DNA of 64,000 nt from Tetrahymena elliotti 4EA (GCA_000231825.2 AFXF02001822.1:116749-180748), one strand, 5' to 3'; shown: positions 1-12,846, counted from the first letter of the stretch. The notes: generated from the letters alone by a model not told the origin. Translations and numbers: made by a program.

Positions 1-330
1 TTTGTATCTTGGTACTTATTATTCAACAACACTACTAATTACTAAAGCTGCAATAGAAAGTAAAAATATCATTATTAAACCTACATTATAAGCAGCTTAC
101 ATCAATTGATTTTTTTTACTTATGTTAATAAATCCATAAATGCTCCACAAGATGAGAAAAACTCCTAAGACAATTCCAAATATTGAAACTTCAGTAAATA
201 GATTTTATTTATCAGCACTTTCAGCATAGTTTGCATAAATAATAGCGGAATAAATAGTAAAGAAGAGACCAGTTAATAAGAGAAAAGTATTAGTAATAAT
301 CACTGAGTTATACAAAAGTTTAGAATTCAT
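1..330 (-). CDS. Tetraspanin-like multi-pass membrane protein, C-terminus cut by window edge
   Basis: The reading starts at ATG 330 and runs off the left edge after about 110 codons, with no TGA. Three hydrophobic segments are visible. TM1 follows a short N-terminal tail (IITNTFLLLTGLFFTIYSA), TM2 lies near residues 45-66 (FGIVLGVFLILWSIYGF) and TM3 near residues 80-100 (GLIMIFLLSIAALVISS). A short loop separates TM1 from TM2. Three closely spaced N-terminal helices match the start of a tetraspanin. The large extracellular loop with the CCG motif, which would prove the family, lies outside the window, so the family call is an inference from topology. TAA and TAG are read as Gln. No intron is seen in the visible part. 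Confidence 0.6.
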
Positions 331-1198
331 TTTTAGATTTTAGTAAATTTTTTATTTTATTATTCTTTCCAATTTAATTAATTATGATTAAATATTACTA
401 TTATTAGAATAAAACTTAACACTTTTTTAATATTCATAACGCATTCTATTTTTGAATGTAGTAACAATTATTGTATTAATTAATTCTTAAATTTAATTTT
501 TCATCTAATAGATAAATAACTTAATTAATTAATTAATAACCTTACAAAATTTATAAAATAGAATCATTAAATATAGATAAATCTTTTTTATCCAAAAATG
601 AAAATGGTTTAAGTTACTTTAGTATTTTAATTTATGTTTTTATAAAAAAACAGAAATTCTAAAAAGCTTAAAAGAACCTATTTCCCAATTTTTTAAAAAC
701 TTACAAAAGCGTATATCAAAGTTAAGTTTTTCACTATCAAAATATTTTGATACAAGTCATCAATCATCTTTTTTTTTTATTAATTATTAGAGGTTTTAAT
801 TCCAAAAAAGAAACCTAAATATTTTTCTTTAATCTACACAGGCATTTCTTATAATTATTTTTTAATTCAATACAATTCTGAGATGAAATTAGATTTTGAA
901 ATGTATTTTTATAAATATTTTAATAATAATATATTTGCTTATTTTTTATAATGATCAAAAGTTTTTAAACTCTGATTTGGTTAAAACAAAATCTTAAAGT
1001 GAAATTTTATCTCAGCTAAAAATGAAAAAAAATGAAAAAATATTTTTCAGATATATTAAAATATTTGAAATTTATATTTATTATTTGATTTATATTAAAA
1101 ATATAAAAAATGAATGAAAATTATTTGAATAACTTAAAAAGACTTAGAATATTTATACTGACTATTTATTTAAAATTTTAGATGATTAAAAAAAGAAT
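331..1198. other. Intergenic AT-rich spacer
   Basis: This is the upstream region of the tetraspanin-like gene and the downstream region of the gene ending at 1199, both on the minus strand. I see no ORF with coding character and no RNA gene. Confidence 0.5.
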
Positions 1199-2152
1199 TC
1201 AATTTGAGCTACTTATTTTATTCCAAATTTTTCTGAAGAATCCTTATTCAGCTTCTTATTTTTTTTATAAATCTATCTATTTTTAACATTCTTCACAGAG
1301 CTTGAAATTTTGTTCTCTTAAAAAAAACCCTTTGATTGAACATAATCTACAAATTTTTACTTTTTTATTATTTTTGGTATCTTCTTATGATTAATTTAAG
1401 TGATAAACAATAAAAAGTGTTATCATTATTACCATAATAGATATAATATTGATAGTATAATCCAATATATTATCAAATATTTGAATAGTAGTTAGAGTGG
1501 TTTTGTAAGTGTGGTAAAAGATATTATTATGTTACACTTCTAGATATGCTTGATTTCCAGACTTATAAATTTATATTAATTACATATAATCTAGAAACTA
1601 AATTGAAGGATATTATTTAGTTAATTCTGTAACCATTTCATTTCTTTTTATAAAGTTTTCATAACTATTAATATCCTCTTTAAATCCAAATAATTTTTTA
1701 ATATCTTATTCTATAAGATAAGTTGGTATCTCTTTTACAAATACATCATTTTTTGGATCAGAAATAAAAGATTGATACAATATTTTATATGCCAAAGTTT
1801 ATATACTGATAAAATGCTTATCATAAATAGGATTCCACAATCTTACTCTAAAATAGTATTTCATATAATTTTAAAATAAATACTGGTTATATTAGATTAG
1901 TTGTTAGCACAAAATTACTTGGTCTATATTTTATTTCTAATATAAAGCATCAATTAGTTTCTAATTAATCTAAAAAGTCTCCTTTTTATTTCCTTATTAT
2001 TTAATATATTCAATCATTTTATTACTTAATTAATTGATTTCTACACTACTCACATCTATTTCACTAAATTTCGAAGGTATTGAACTAAATGCCTATCTAA
2101 AAATACAATTTTTTGCTGCTTAAAAGACTTTTAGACTTTTATTTCTAAACAT
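1199..2152 (-). CDS. Hypothetical protein with one membrane segment and a C-terminal CxxC...CxxC pair
   Basis: A single exon of 317 aa runs from ATG 2152 to TGA 1199-1201. The N terminus (MFRNKSLKVFQAAKNCIFRQ) is basic and amphipathic with no acidic residue in the first 25 or so, like a mitochondrial presequence. The middle is Gln/Tyr-rich with no family I recognise. A hydrophobic stretch near residues 235-255 (ISIMVIMITLFIVYHL) is followed by CRLC and CEEC about 16 residues apart, which could form a zinc site, and then by a short basic tail. I do not recognise the gene. Mitochondrial location and metal binding are inferences from composition and cysteine spacing. The gene diverges from the hydrolase at 2865 across a 712-bp shared upstream region. 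Confidence 0.65.
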
Positions 2153-2864
2153 TATCTTTATTTTTTATTAATTAACTTTTTTTGTTGTTTTTTTTTATCA
2201 AAATTTATCAACCAATAATTTAAATAAACTAAAGTTTTGACTATTAATAAATGTGGTACTAATATTATCAATAGAAAAGTAAATTGTATTTTCCATATTA
2301 AATCTAATTATTTATTGTTTTATTAATTAGAATAGGTTAATACATTTCTTGAATTTTCTAAAAAATTGAATTAAATAAGCTTAATAATTTTCTACTTTTT
2401 ATATGATTTTTTTCTTAATTAAAATTATTAAAGGTATTTTTAAGTTTTTTAAAATTATTGAATCTAATAAAAAATTTCTATTTTAAATTTAAATGTTTAT
2501 TTCATAACTAATTATTTTATTTTTCATGCACTTTAGGTTTTTTCAAAAAAATAAACTCTACTATTATTCAAAAGGAATTCTTACAAATTTAATATTTTAA
2601 TATTAAATAAAAAAATTTTTATTATCTAAAGGTTTAAAATAAATAATTATGAATTACTTACTACCATTCATTTATCTAAAATTAGAAAATTAAAATTTTT
2701 ATTTTAAATTAGAAAAACCTGGTAAATGTAAAAGTAAAAGTAAAAAATATCTTTTGTATTACACTTTTTATTTACATCACTTATTAACTAGATTTATAAT
2801 TTAAAAAAAGAAAAAAATTTAATTAAGAAAACCAAAAAAAAAAATCCTAAACAAAATAAGAGTG
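2153..2864. promoter_or_regulatory. Divergent intergenic region
   Basis: This spacer lies between two divergently transcribed starts (2152 minus, 2865 plus), so it must hold both promoters. It is A/T tracts throughout and I recognise no specific element. Confidence 0.4.
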
Positions 2865-4037
2865 ATGAGAAAAATTGACTTTCAATACGACTATACTAAT
2901 GATCCCAGAGATAAAGTTACTCAAATATCTTAATCTAAAGTTGTGGAGTATTTTAGTGATAGAAATCATAAAATGTTTTAGCCTTATATTCAAGAATAAC
3001 TGTAAAAATAATAGAAAGAATCTGAAAATAATCAAAATAAAGTTGTATTAAAATCTTTGGATTTTGGAGATGGAAGATATGTAGATTATAGAGATAATAT
3101 AGAGAATATAAATGAATTTGAAATTTAAAATAAGATTATTATTTTTATTACTGGTATACCAGGTGGGATAAACTACTATAAAAAAATAAAAAGTAGTATT
3201 GGATCAAAATTTTGCAGAATGGTTGATATTTATATTCCAGGAATAGATAAGAAGGATGAAAGGAGAGGATAATATCAGGGAAGAGTAGAACACATGGCAT
3301 AACTGATAGATGATTTTATGATCAAACTTGGTATAGATAAGGCTATATTATTAGCACATTCATTTGGAGGAATTATTGCAAAGAATTTTATTTATTTTAA
3401 GCCTTAGAAAGTTGAAGGATTTATTTAGATTTGTACAGTACCTATGACATTATGGGAAGGATAGAAAAAATTATTGATATTAGAGCAAGAAAAATATAAT
3501 TTGAATTTCGATTAAATTTCTTTTGAAACCTTATCCAATGAAGATTTTAGATAACAGTTAGCTTTAAAAGTCAATTAGTCAAGAGAATATTTATAGAAGG
3601 TATCAGATCAAGAAAAACTTTAACTTGTTCCTCTAGTATTATTTTCTTTTTTAGACATTCTAACTATGCTCAAAGTACGTTTAAGTCTTAAGGGAGATTA
3701 CCATGAATTATTTCATAGGTTCAGATAATTAAGTTAAAACATCCCTAGAATGATAGTATATTCTTAAAAAGATACATTAATATATGCAAACACAGTAGAA
3801 GAGGAAATTTATTAATATATTCTTGGAGAAAGTGCTCTTAAAAGAAGAATTACAAAACTAGAATCTCCATAGCCTCAATTAGATGTTAATAATTTTTCTT
3901 CAAATTATATTTTTAGATATGATGACACCACCCATTTCTTACATAATGAAAAAAGTGATGAATTAGGAATAATTGTAAAACATTTCATTAGATAAATAGA
4001 TAGCACTGAAATCATAAATAACCAGTCAAAAATGTGA
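2865..4037 (+). CDS. Alpha/beta-hydrolase fold protein, tandem copy 1
   Basis: One exon of 390 aa (ATG 2865, TGA 4035-4037). An early ITGIPGG loop near residue 100 fits the oxyanion-hole strand of an alpha/beta hydrolase. The nucleophile elbow is AHSFGG, with Ser 166 as nucleophile; the first position of the usual GxSxG is Ala, which some serine hydrolases tolerate. A candidate acid lies in VYSQKD and a candidate base in DDTTHFLH near the C terminus. Substrate cannot be read from the sequence; the general shape resembles lipid esterases and LDAH-like hydrolases, but that is only a possibility. The next gene is a full-length paralogue of exactly the same length, so this is a tandem duplication. 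The coding region has no introns and uses many TAA/TAG Gln codons. Confidence 0.8.
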
Positions 4038-4603
4038 TTATTTATTTTTTTAATAATTTTTGTTATTTCTATTATTTGTGTTGTTTTTTCATTTCATAAA
4101 TAGAATTTAAATCTTTAAAAATTAATCAATTCAAATTAAATTTGTAATATCTTTTAATAAGCAAAAACTTTTAAAATACCAATAATTAATTTAACTTTAA
4201 AGCCTTGTATGTTTGTTTATTAGGTATAAACATTATAAAGTTTATATTTATATTCATAAATTTTTTAACAGATATTTTAAATGATAAAAAGGATGTTAGA
4301 TGACACATTTCATTTTTAAATCCAAATTTCATTTTGGTGAGAATGAAAATTTTTTGAGAATCTACTAAGAAAATTCTAAAATGTAAATGATCTTGGTACT
4401 GATAAATTATATGCAATTTAAATTATATTTATTTTGAATAAAGTATTAAAATTGAAAGCGCAATCGACGTCATGGGTAATGATGAATATGCTTTAGACTT
4501 TAGCTTTATGGTGTATTGATTCTAAACAATAACTTCAATTTAAAAAATTAATAATTAAAAAAATCTTAATACTCAATAAAGAATTATATTATAATATTTA
4601 AAA
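4038..4603. other. Spacer between tandem hydrolases
   Basis: Intergenic DNA separates the two paralogues. It includes a slightly GC-richer patch at 4458-4525 around a GACGTC palindrome. An open minus-strand frame of about 120 codons starts at 4473, but it lacks coding character and I do not call it. Confidence 0.4.
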
Positions 4604-5776
4604 ATGAGTTAAGAGAACAAATACGATCAATACTTATATGACTAAAGAGATGATGAAACTGTAGAAAAATAGGCTAGCATTGTTAAACAGTATTGCGATA
4701 GAAATAGAAAGTAATTATTACCAGCGGTTACACAATAGTTGAATTATGAAAAGGAGAACTATAAAGGATACAAATCAAATAGCCTTATCTTAAGAATGGA
4801 TTTTCCAGATGGGAGCTATCTTTAATATGCAGATAATCTACCATCTAATTCAACTTTCAAGCATAGTAAAAGATGCATTCTTGCTATACCTGGTGTTCCT
4901 GGGTCAATTAAAGATTTTGCACCAATAGAAAAGCGTTTAGAGCCAAATTTTTGCAGATTTATTCACTTATTTCTACCAGGATTTGATAACATCGATGAAA
5001 GAAGAGGTTAATATGTAGGAACTTTATAAGATGGAATTAAGTTGATAAATCAGTTTTTAAATAGACTAGGTATATAAAAAGTTGTAGTTATGATGCATTC
5101 TTTAGGCGGCTATTTTGGAAAATATTTTGCTTGCTGTAATCCTGAAAGGGTTGATGCTCTCATATAAATTGCTTCAATTCCTTTAACTGAGTGGCATGGA
5201 TGGAGTTTTTTGAAATCTGGTTTTGAGACCACTTACTAATTACCAGCATCAGAATCTTTCACTTATTACAATAGCGATTAAGCAAGAAAAAATTTAGAAA
5301 AGGGAAATGCTGAGCTCAAAAAAACTCTTTCTGAATTATCTAAATAGGAGTAAAGATAATTAGCTCCTGCTTTACATTTTTCTACTAGTGATCTCTTTTG
5401 CTTAAGAAAGATTACTAGAAGTTTACCTGGAGGAATAGGGGAAATTCTACATAACTTTAGATAGTTGGATAGTAAAATTCCAAGATTGATTGTATATTCT
5501 CCAAGAGATGAATTGGCAACAAAAAATTTATATGAAGAAGAGATTTATCATTTATTATTTGTAAATAATAAAGTGAATTACACTATCAAATAATAGCCTT
5601 TTAAAGATGTTTAATTAGATGTTACTAATTTTTAGAGTAACTTTGTATTTAGAGTTGATGATGGAAGCCACTATCTTCATTTTGAAAAGGCTAATGAAGT
5701 TTCTGTTATGATTAGATATTTTATTGAGACTCTAGATTTTATTGAACTATCTCCAGATTAAAAACAAAGACTTTGA
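4604..5776 (+). CDS. Alpha/beta-hydrolase fold protein, tandem copy 2
   Basis: One exon of 390 aa (ATG 4604, TGA 5774-5776), the same length as its upstream neighbour and alignable along its whole length. Shared landmarks are the IPGVPGS loop, the segment [IF]DxxDERRGQY, the nucleophile elbow MHSLGG with Ser again at residue 166, the acid region PRLIVYSPRDE and the histidine region DDGSHYLH. All triad candidates are kept in both copies, so both are probably active. Many residues between the motifs differ, so the duplication is not recent. The first glycine of GxSxG is Met here and Ala in copy 1, which may mean different oxyanion geometry or substrate. The function is otherwise unknown. Confidence 0.8.
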
Positions 5777-6671
5777 TAAAAGTTTAGTAATAAAAATAAG
5801 CATTTCATTCTTTGCAATAAAATTTTAAAACTTTAATTTACACAACAACTTAGTAAATTTTAATTTTTTTTAGAGTATTTTTCTATATTTTTGCTTGTAT
5901 TGTTTGCTCTTAGGATGATTTGCCTAAAATATTTTTAAGTATTGTTTTATTCTTTATTTTTTTAATCTATTTTTAAATCATTTGGAATTATTTTTATTTT
6001 GTAAATTTACCTTAAATTTCTCTTGTGATGAGGTATTTTATGGAGGCTTTTTATTTCCTTGAACTGTCAAATCTAAAAGATAAAACTGAAGCTTATAGCA
6101 AAAAAAGTAATTTTTTTATGTTTAAAATATTTTTTTTGCCCCTTTAGATGGAAAAGTTTTAATTAAACTATTATGAAAGAAAAAAATTTAATTATTTTCA
6201 CTTTAATTTACTTAGTTTTTTTTATTTTTTAATTATAAATTTAGGAATTAAGTATTTCTATTTATGCTATTGACTAAAAACTAAAATATCTAATATTTAA
6301 ATTTATAAAGCATGTCTTAAATTTATAAGGTATGTTTATACTACTTAATGGATTTGTGAACTGTTAATGTTTTTAGAAATAATTATATTATTTAGAATGT
6401 TTTATTTTTTTTTATTGTTTTTTTTAGTTATAAATTTATAATTTTAGAGTTTGTTTAATAAGATAGATAATACAGAATCTTAATTTGAGGTTGCTTTAAT
6501 GTAATTAGTATTTAATGATTTATAAAGATAATTAGGCTTTCTAAGTGTAAAGAATTTGTTTTAGCCAATTTTTTACTAGATTGTTGTTAGAAATAGTTGT
6601 TAAAAAGAATCTTTATTAATAACAGCTAAAAATATACTACTTTTTAAGAAGTTTAATATTTCTGAATATAA
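5777..6671. other. Intergenic region with an ambiguous open frame at 6440-6812
   Basis: Mostly A/T tracts. From about 6440 one plus frame stays open for some 120 codons with moderately coding-like content, and GTATGT at 6327 with TTTTTAG near 6373 could be splice sites. It is out of frame with the next gene, which has an in-frame TGA nine bases before its ATG, so I could not join them. An undetected 5' exon or a degraded gene is possible. Confidence 0.3.
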
Positions 6672-9199
6672 ATGTCTATTTATAGCGGTTTCAGTACCAG
6701 GAAGTAAGAGTATGAATATAATATTTGTGTAGATTAAATTTTATCTCTTCTCTCTACTCGAACTGTCAAAAATATTTGTGGAGGTATCATAGATTAGTTT
6801 TATCTACATTTAATGATTTATTTAATATAAAACAGAAAAAGTGGATGAAGATAAGTTTAGGAAAATCTTTAAAAAGCTTTTTAAAATATTACAAAAAATG
6901 GAGGTTCATAAATACTTGAATCCTAAATTTTCAGAAACTCTATCATCCTTGGGGAGAGTACTAAAGATTAAAATACTAGACCCATTAAAAATTTCAGTAA
7001 TAATTTATAAAATATGAAAAGCAAATTTTTAATATAAAATATTCATTATTTATCAAAATATTTTAGAAAGATTCAAAGTCTGACTTAAGAGAATTTGCAG
7101 TGAAAAATAATACTTAATAATAATAAAATAATTTAGTAGTTATAAATAATTAATAGCTTGGGAATAATAACATCAATAATATACATCTAATTAATACAAC
7201 AACCAGATGCAGTAGTGTCAATAGAGATATGCCTAATACTTCTGGAAACTAAAGACCTGTTAGTATGGAAATGAGAAGTAGAGCATCATATAGCAAAAGA
7301 TATATACCTTAAAGCTAATAAGGAGTTTTACCAATTAAGGAGAATATTAAGTATTCAAATTAGCACTAAATATTAATAAACAATGTTATTAATGTTAATA
7401 AATCAGAAGAAGATTAATAATAAAATAATTTAAGTAAATTATATTAAGCTCCTTCAACAGCCAATAACCAAAAAACTTCACATTTCAATGTTGTTTCTGA
7501 AGAAAAAACAGAAGTGAATACATCAAATGGTGAATTTTTCAAAGATAATTATAATAATAAAGAAGAAGATTTATTTACTCTCTCATAAGTTACAAATAAA
7601 AACTATGTTGATGAAATAATTGAAAATAAAGAAAATATATATTCTACTTAATAGAGGCACGTTTAGAATAGTAAAAAATTAAATCAAATTAATAAAATTG
7701 ATGAAAAATAAAGATGCAAAACTCCTCCCTCACATCCAAGTTAATAAAACCATTTACTTAACCTACAAAATTAATTAAAAAATGAGAATTTAAAGTTAGC
7801 TGAAATTTAGAATAACAGTGAAGATTCTGATGCTCTTAATAAAAAAATGAAAAAAGGGAGAAATTTGAAATCAAATAATGATAATATATAACTCAGAAGA
7901 GAAAGTTAAACATAAGCTATTCCTAAAAATTTAGAAATAGGATTAAATAGTTTTAACGCACCAAATACTGTTTTAACAACAGGAGGGGAATTCACACACA
8001 AAAGTATAGCACCTTAGCAAGCTAGAAAAAGAAGCTCAAAATCAATAAGAGGCCAGACTAAGCTACCTCTGTCCCTCAACTAAAATAATTAATTTAAAAA
8101 TTAAAAAGAATCTGACTCATCTCAAAGTTTACATTAATATGAATCTCCTTAAAAGCAAGATCTTAGTTATAACTCATTTTATGTTGAAACATCAAGCATT
8201 AAAAACTTAAAGAAAAATTTGATTTCTCAATAAAACAAACAACTTAATAATTCTGGTAAAAAGTATGCACATAATTAGATTCATATTTTGTAAGAAATAT
8301 CTAATAACTCATCAACTCAGCCTAATTCTAATGTTAAAAATTTTTAGTTTAATGATATGTATTAAAAGCAAATGTCATCAAAAAACAAATCTAATCTCAG
8401 TCCTAATTCTTATGTATAAAAAATACCTCAAATGAATTTTAGAAATGGTGAATCTAACGACTCATCTCAAAATTCAACAATTTAATAGATTATTTATAAC
8501 CCAACAGATAAACACTAACAACACCAATAAACAAATTAGTTTTCATCCTCATAAACATCTAAAGAATAAACAATTAATAATGATTCATCATTCTAAGAGT
8601 TTCTTTTTAATAGCTAAAAGTAAGAATAGTCAGAAACCTAATTCAGAAATAGAATGCTAGTATCAAATTTAAATAGTTTTAAAGAAGATTTAGATAAGTA
8701 GTAAATCTAAAGCAGGTCACAATCTCTTTTGTTGCAATAATAAAATTATTTATTAGAAAATTCAGTTTCAGGTTTAAGCAAATTAACACCATAAAGCCAT
8801 GCATTAAAAAACAGAGATGATTTAAATAACCCAGAACCATAAATAATATAACCAACTCATCTATATAATCCATTTTATAAGTAATAAAATGTTTAGCAAT
8901 CACCAAGATTTGAAAATGACACTTTTGGTTTAACAGACAATTAATTATCTTTAACTCCCATAAAATAACTTGTGAAGAGAAAGAAATCAAAGAAGAAAAG
9001 TGGAAGAAATATTAATGAGAAAAAGAGCTCTTAATCATTTATAATATCCACTCCTAAAATAAATCCAGCAATACAAAGCAAATACAATTATAATATATCA
9101 CCTAAAAATATCATGTAAATACTCTTTTTAATCTCAAATATTTTTAAAAAATTATAATATTTTATCAGGCAAGCAGCTAATAGTGAAGTCAGGCAGTGA
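6672..9199 (+). CDS. Hypothetical protein: short conserved-looking N terminus and long N/Q/S/K-rich tail
   Basis: Four exons (6672-6783, 6836-6996, 7067-9114, 9169-9199) give 783 aa; all introns are GT-AG (52, 70, 54 nt) and phases agree. The last intron splits the ATG of a Met codon and leaves a 10-residue final exon. Residues 1-100 (MSIYSGFSTRKQEYEYN, then KIFKKLFKILQKMEVHKYL) have normal complexity and look like a folded helical domain that I do not recognise. The rest is low complexity, rich in Asn, Gln, Ser and Lys, with scattered SP, TP and KK clusters and a basic patch KRKKSKKKSGR near the end that could be a nuclear signal. The start was chosen because an in-frame TGA lies just upstream. 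Function unknown; probably a disordered scaffold or regulator. Confidence 0.65.
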
Positions 9200-9379
9200 A
9201 AAATTAGTTAAAATTTTGGATGCTTAAACCTAAAAAATTAAATGTTCTAAAATTCAAAAAAATATGAAAATGTTTTTTTCATAAATTAAATAAATCATAA
9301 GTTTTTAGTTAAATACTCTTTGTAAATAAAAATACAATTAGATATAATTAAAATTTCGCAGTTCATTAGTTATTATTCT

Positions 9380-11687
9380 TCATTCTTCTTCAGCTGTTTC
9401 TTTTTTATCTTTAGAATTATTCTTTAAATAAATTAGTATAAAATTTAGGTGTTTAATAAGAATACCTCTGGTTTTACTGATTAATTTTTAAAGAACTCAA
9501 TTATCTGCGTTATCAAAAATATATAAATTATTTATAAAAATTTTTGTTTTAATTATAAAATACCTAATCTACTTTAGTGGATTATTCTGTTGTTTTATCA
9601 TCCCTGATACGTATGAATCTAGGGAAACGAAGAGAAATTCCATTATCCCCTTAGTTAATTTTCCCAATCGTATAAATAGGAGAAGAAGATAAGCTATCAC
9701 ATTCAACTTCCCATACTTCGCTGTCTTTTTGAAACCATACATCTGGTTTAAAAGTTCTATGGACAGAATATTCTGCAGGTTTTTAACTGGATACTTTATG
9801 TTTTAGTCTAATTGTAGAGTCTTCTAAAAATTTATCTGAAAAACCTGTGCCAATTTTACACAAAGCTACATATTCATTTTTTTTATTGTCATAGCTAGCT
9901 AGTAGGTATGACCCAAAGAAGCCAGATCTTCATATTTATTATTTTTTTAAATTGTTAGAAACATTTTAAATAAAAAATTACCTCTTGCCTTTTCCATAAT
10001 ATGCTGCAATAGGAATAACATCAAATGTATCAGCTACTCCTCCTGTAAGAACTTACTTTTTTAATTTAGCCCACTAGGTCCTTCCATTAGTATCATAATA
10101 AGTTGCATCGTCAAGTGATTTAACCATAGCTCCTTCTTGCTTCTGATCAATATAATATTTTACTAAATTCTTTAACTCCTCAAAATCTTATTAGATTTTG
10201 AGATCAAATATTTTATACTCAGCATGTTGGATATTTCCTTATACTGGAAAATGATTAATCATTATTTATCTTCTATGAATTTAATTTTTCTGAGTCATCT
10301 CTTATGATTGATAGAATATGACATCAAAAATAAATAAACTTTCAATATTCTAACAAATAAAATAAAGAAAATAAATGATAATTCTTATTTTAGAGAATAT
10401 TTACATCTTCATCAATAGTGACTGGCTATGGCTAGTTAGAATCCTATTTTCTTTTTCTATTCTATTGTTGTTCCTAAAATGATTTAATGTTACCATGAGA
10501 ATCAGTAACAACTACCTCACCATCAATTATACAATTATCAATTTGATTTCTCTCAAAATATTCTTTCAACTCCTAAACTAATTTAGGGTATTTCTCATTT
10601 TAAATTTCTAAATTTCTGCTAAATAATATAACACCTCTTTACTTACTATAATGAACCTAATATTTTTTGTCATATTTTAATACTCACTCATCAATAAACA
10701 AATAATTTTAACTTCTTACTTGAGATCTCTCTCCATCATATTTTAGCTCAAGATACACTTTTTTACTTTAAAACTTCTTTAAAAATTTTACTAGCCCTTC
10801 AAAATCTGAAACAGCTTTGGCTAACATAGGAGGTATGGGAACTCCTACTTAAATAGATATATCAAATCCCACATTATAACCAAAAATATTATTCTAAATG
10901 TCTTTAAGTAAATTATCTAAAGTATTTTCCTTCTTTTTATTTATATTGCTTAAGGCTTTAACTATCGATTTCTCATTAATGCCAACTCTTAAGCTTTTCT
11001 AAATAATTTATTTATTTGTTAATTTATAAATCTCAACTAAGTTATTAAAATTTACTGAAAGAATTCTGATAAAATATTGCATTTCAAGAGGATCTTAAAT
11101 CTTGTTCAAAAACTCAATGATGAGTTATTATTTATCAAGTCGAGAACCATCACCTTAAATTTATTTGATTTTTTCAAAAAAGTTAATAAGTTCCTCAATA
11201 TTTAAATGATTCTTCTCTTCTTGATTGTCTTATTATTGTTATTCAAGCTTTTTTTGGAGCATTTCCTTTGCATATAAACCTACATCTCCCTTTTCAAATA
11301 GGAACTTTGTTATGTCATTATCTGGAAATACTATTTTCAGTATATCAATTATTGAAGAATTTGCTATTTGAATTTCTTCGCTATCGATTTTGCATGTCAG
11401 TAGACGGACCATTTAAAGAAATAGCTTTTCAATAAAGATGATTTTAAATTATTGCTTTAATTTATTTCATTTACTTTATTGTCTCCCTGATTAATGTAAT
11501 CATTCATCAAATTCTCTAAAGCATCTATTCCTGAATTCCTAGATGATATTTTAGAAATGTCTTCCAGCTTATTGGCTAAATAATAAAACTTCTAAACAGA
11601 ATTAGAGTTAGATTAAGTAGAAAATTTAGAAAAAATAAAAGTTGAGATAAAAGTTTATCTAGGAAGGTATAATAATTTCTTGAACAT
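9380..11687 (-). CDS. ATP-dependent DNA ligase I family, probably mitochondrial
   Basis: Six exons (11475-11687, 10405-11424, 9982-10349, 9564-9927, 9466-9504, 9380-9421) encode 681 aa. It joins nicks in duplex DNA using ATP. The adenylation motif I is LELKYDGER with catalytic Lys 299, and motif VI is SLRFPRFIRIRDDK, followed by the family tail EQSTKVDQIIEFFKNQ. The N-terminal DNA-binding domain (LANKLEDISK..., GDVGLYAKE) is present and the OB domain is complete. The protein begins MFKKLLYLPRQTFISTFIFS: basic, hydroxylated and free of acidic residues, like a mitochondrial presequence. Nuclear LIG1 proteins instead start with a PIP box and a long disordered tail, neither of which is seen. Mitochondrial targeting is inferred. 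The gene converges with the gene ending at 9199 and diverges from the Pin1-type gene. Confidence 0.92.
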
Positions 11688-12076
11688 TTTGATTTGGCTA
11701 TAATTTTAATCCTACTTTATTAATTTTTTTGTCAGATAATCTGTTTTTAAAAGAAATCTGGAAGATTCTGGGATATTTTTTGACCAAAAAATAAATCAAA
11801 AATGACAGTTTAATAATTTAATTTAATCATTATCTTTATTTTCAAGAAAAAATATTTTAATTATTGATTTTTTTTTTTAAATAAGTAAATTAAAATATCT
11901 TGAAAGTATCCGTTGTATATTATTTTTTTATTTTAAGATCAGAAAGCCATCATAATTATAGATATAATTTGAGTATTGAAAATTTGAAATTGCAAAATAA
12001 CTCACTGAATTAAAAAATAATTAAATAAATTCATAAATATCTATTTTTACAATTCGGAAAAGCAAAATAATTAAAA
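11688..12076. promoter_or_regulatory. Divergent promoter region, ligase / prolyl isomerase
   Basis: A 389-bp AT-rich spacer separates divergent starts at 11687 (minus) and 12077 (plus). It must hold both promoters. No element was recognised. Confidence 0.4.
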
Positions 12077-12433
12077 ATGAACTAATAAACTATTAGAGCT
12101 GCTCATATCTTATAAAAGCATTAAGGAAGCCGTAACCCTATTGATAGAGTTAGAAATGTATAAGTTACCAGATCTTTAGAAGAAGCTAGAAGAAATGTTG
12201 CAGCTTTCCGTGAATAGATCGTGAAGTCTGCTTATCCTTAATAAACCTTTATGCAAATAGCCCAAAAGTATTCTGAATGCACATCTGCCAGAAATGGTGG
12301 TGACTTAGGAGAATTTGGTCCTGGTTAAATGCAAGAATCATTTGAAAAAGCTTCCTATGCTCTTAAAGTTGGTGAGATTTCTAATTTAGTTGAATCAGAT
12401 TCTGGTGTTCATATAATTTTAAGATTAGAATGA
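12077..12433 (+). CDS. Parvulin-type peptidyl-prolyl isomerase, Pin1/Ess1 family without WW domain
   Basis: A single exon of 118 aa (ATG 12077, TGA 12431-12433) contains only the rotamase domain. RAAHILQKHQGSRNP matches the Pin1 start around the catalytic His, with the basic patch that reads phospho-Ser/Thr-Pro. [16 protein letters not shown] carries the active-site Cys and the GGDLG loop. [20 protein letters not shown] and [10 protein letters not shown] complete the fold. The N-terminal WW domain of human Pin1 is absent, as in plant Pin1 proteins, so substrate targeting must rely on the catalytic domain. The retained Arg/Lys cluster suggests phosphorylation-dependent isomerisation, but that is inferred. 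It is one of two prolyl isomerases in this window, the other being the cyclophilin at 35583. Confidence 0.93.
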
Positions 12434-12846
12434 TTTAATTAAAATAATGAAAAGTAAAATGAACAAATCTATGAATAAGCAATCAAGCATTTAATTAATA
12501 ATATAAATAAATTTAATCCATAATTATATTTATGTATGATTTTAATGATTATTAAAGATGTTTATCTTTCTCTTCTTCTAATTTTTATGATTTTTTCTTC
12601 TAATTTTGACAATTAAAAGTAAATTTAAAATGATATATCTTTCTACTTCTTCATAAAATATTTAAATGTTAAGCTTTAAATGAATTTTTAAATTATGTAG
12701 GATTTAAAATTATAAAATATTTATTTATTTACAAACTAATTTTATTTTAATTTTTATACTCAATTTGGTAGATAAAAATTATAAAATTTTAATTCAATTT
12801 TTTCAGTTTCCCTAATTTGATAATTTGAAAACTCTAAAATTTCAAA

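Noticed and set aside
4106..4473. Minus-strand ORF of about 120 codons between the tandem hydrolases
   Set aside because: It is hydrophobic and aromatic-rich without pattern, has no family features and almost no Gln codons; chance opening is likely in DNA with a single stop codon.
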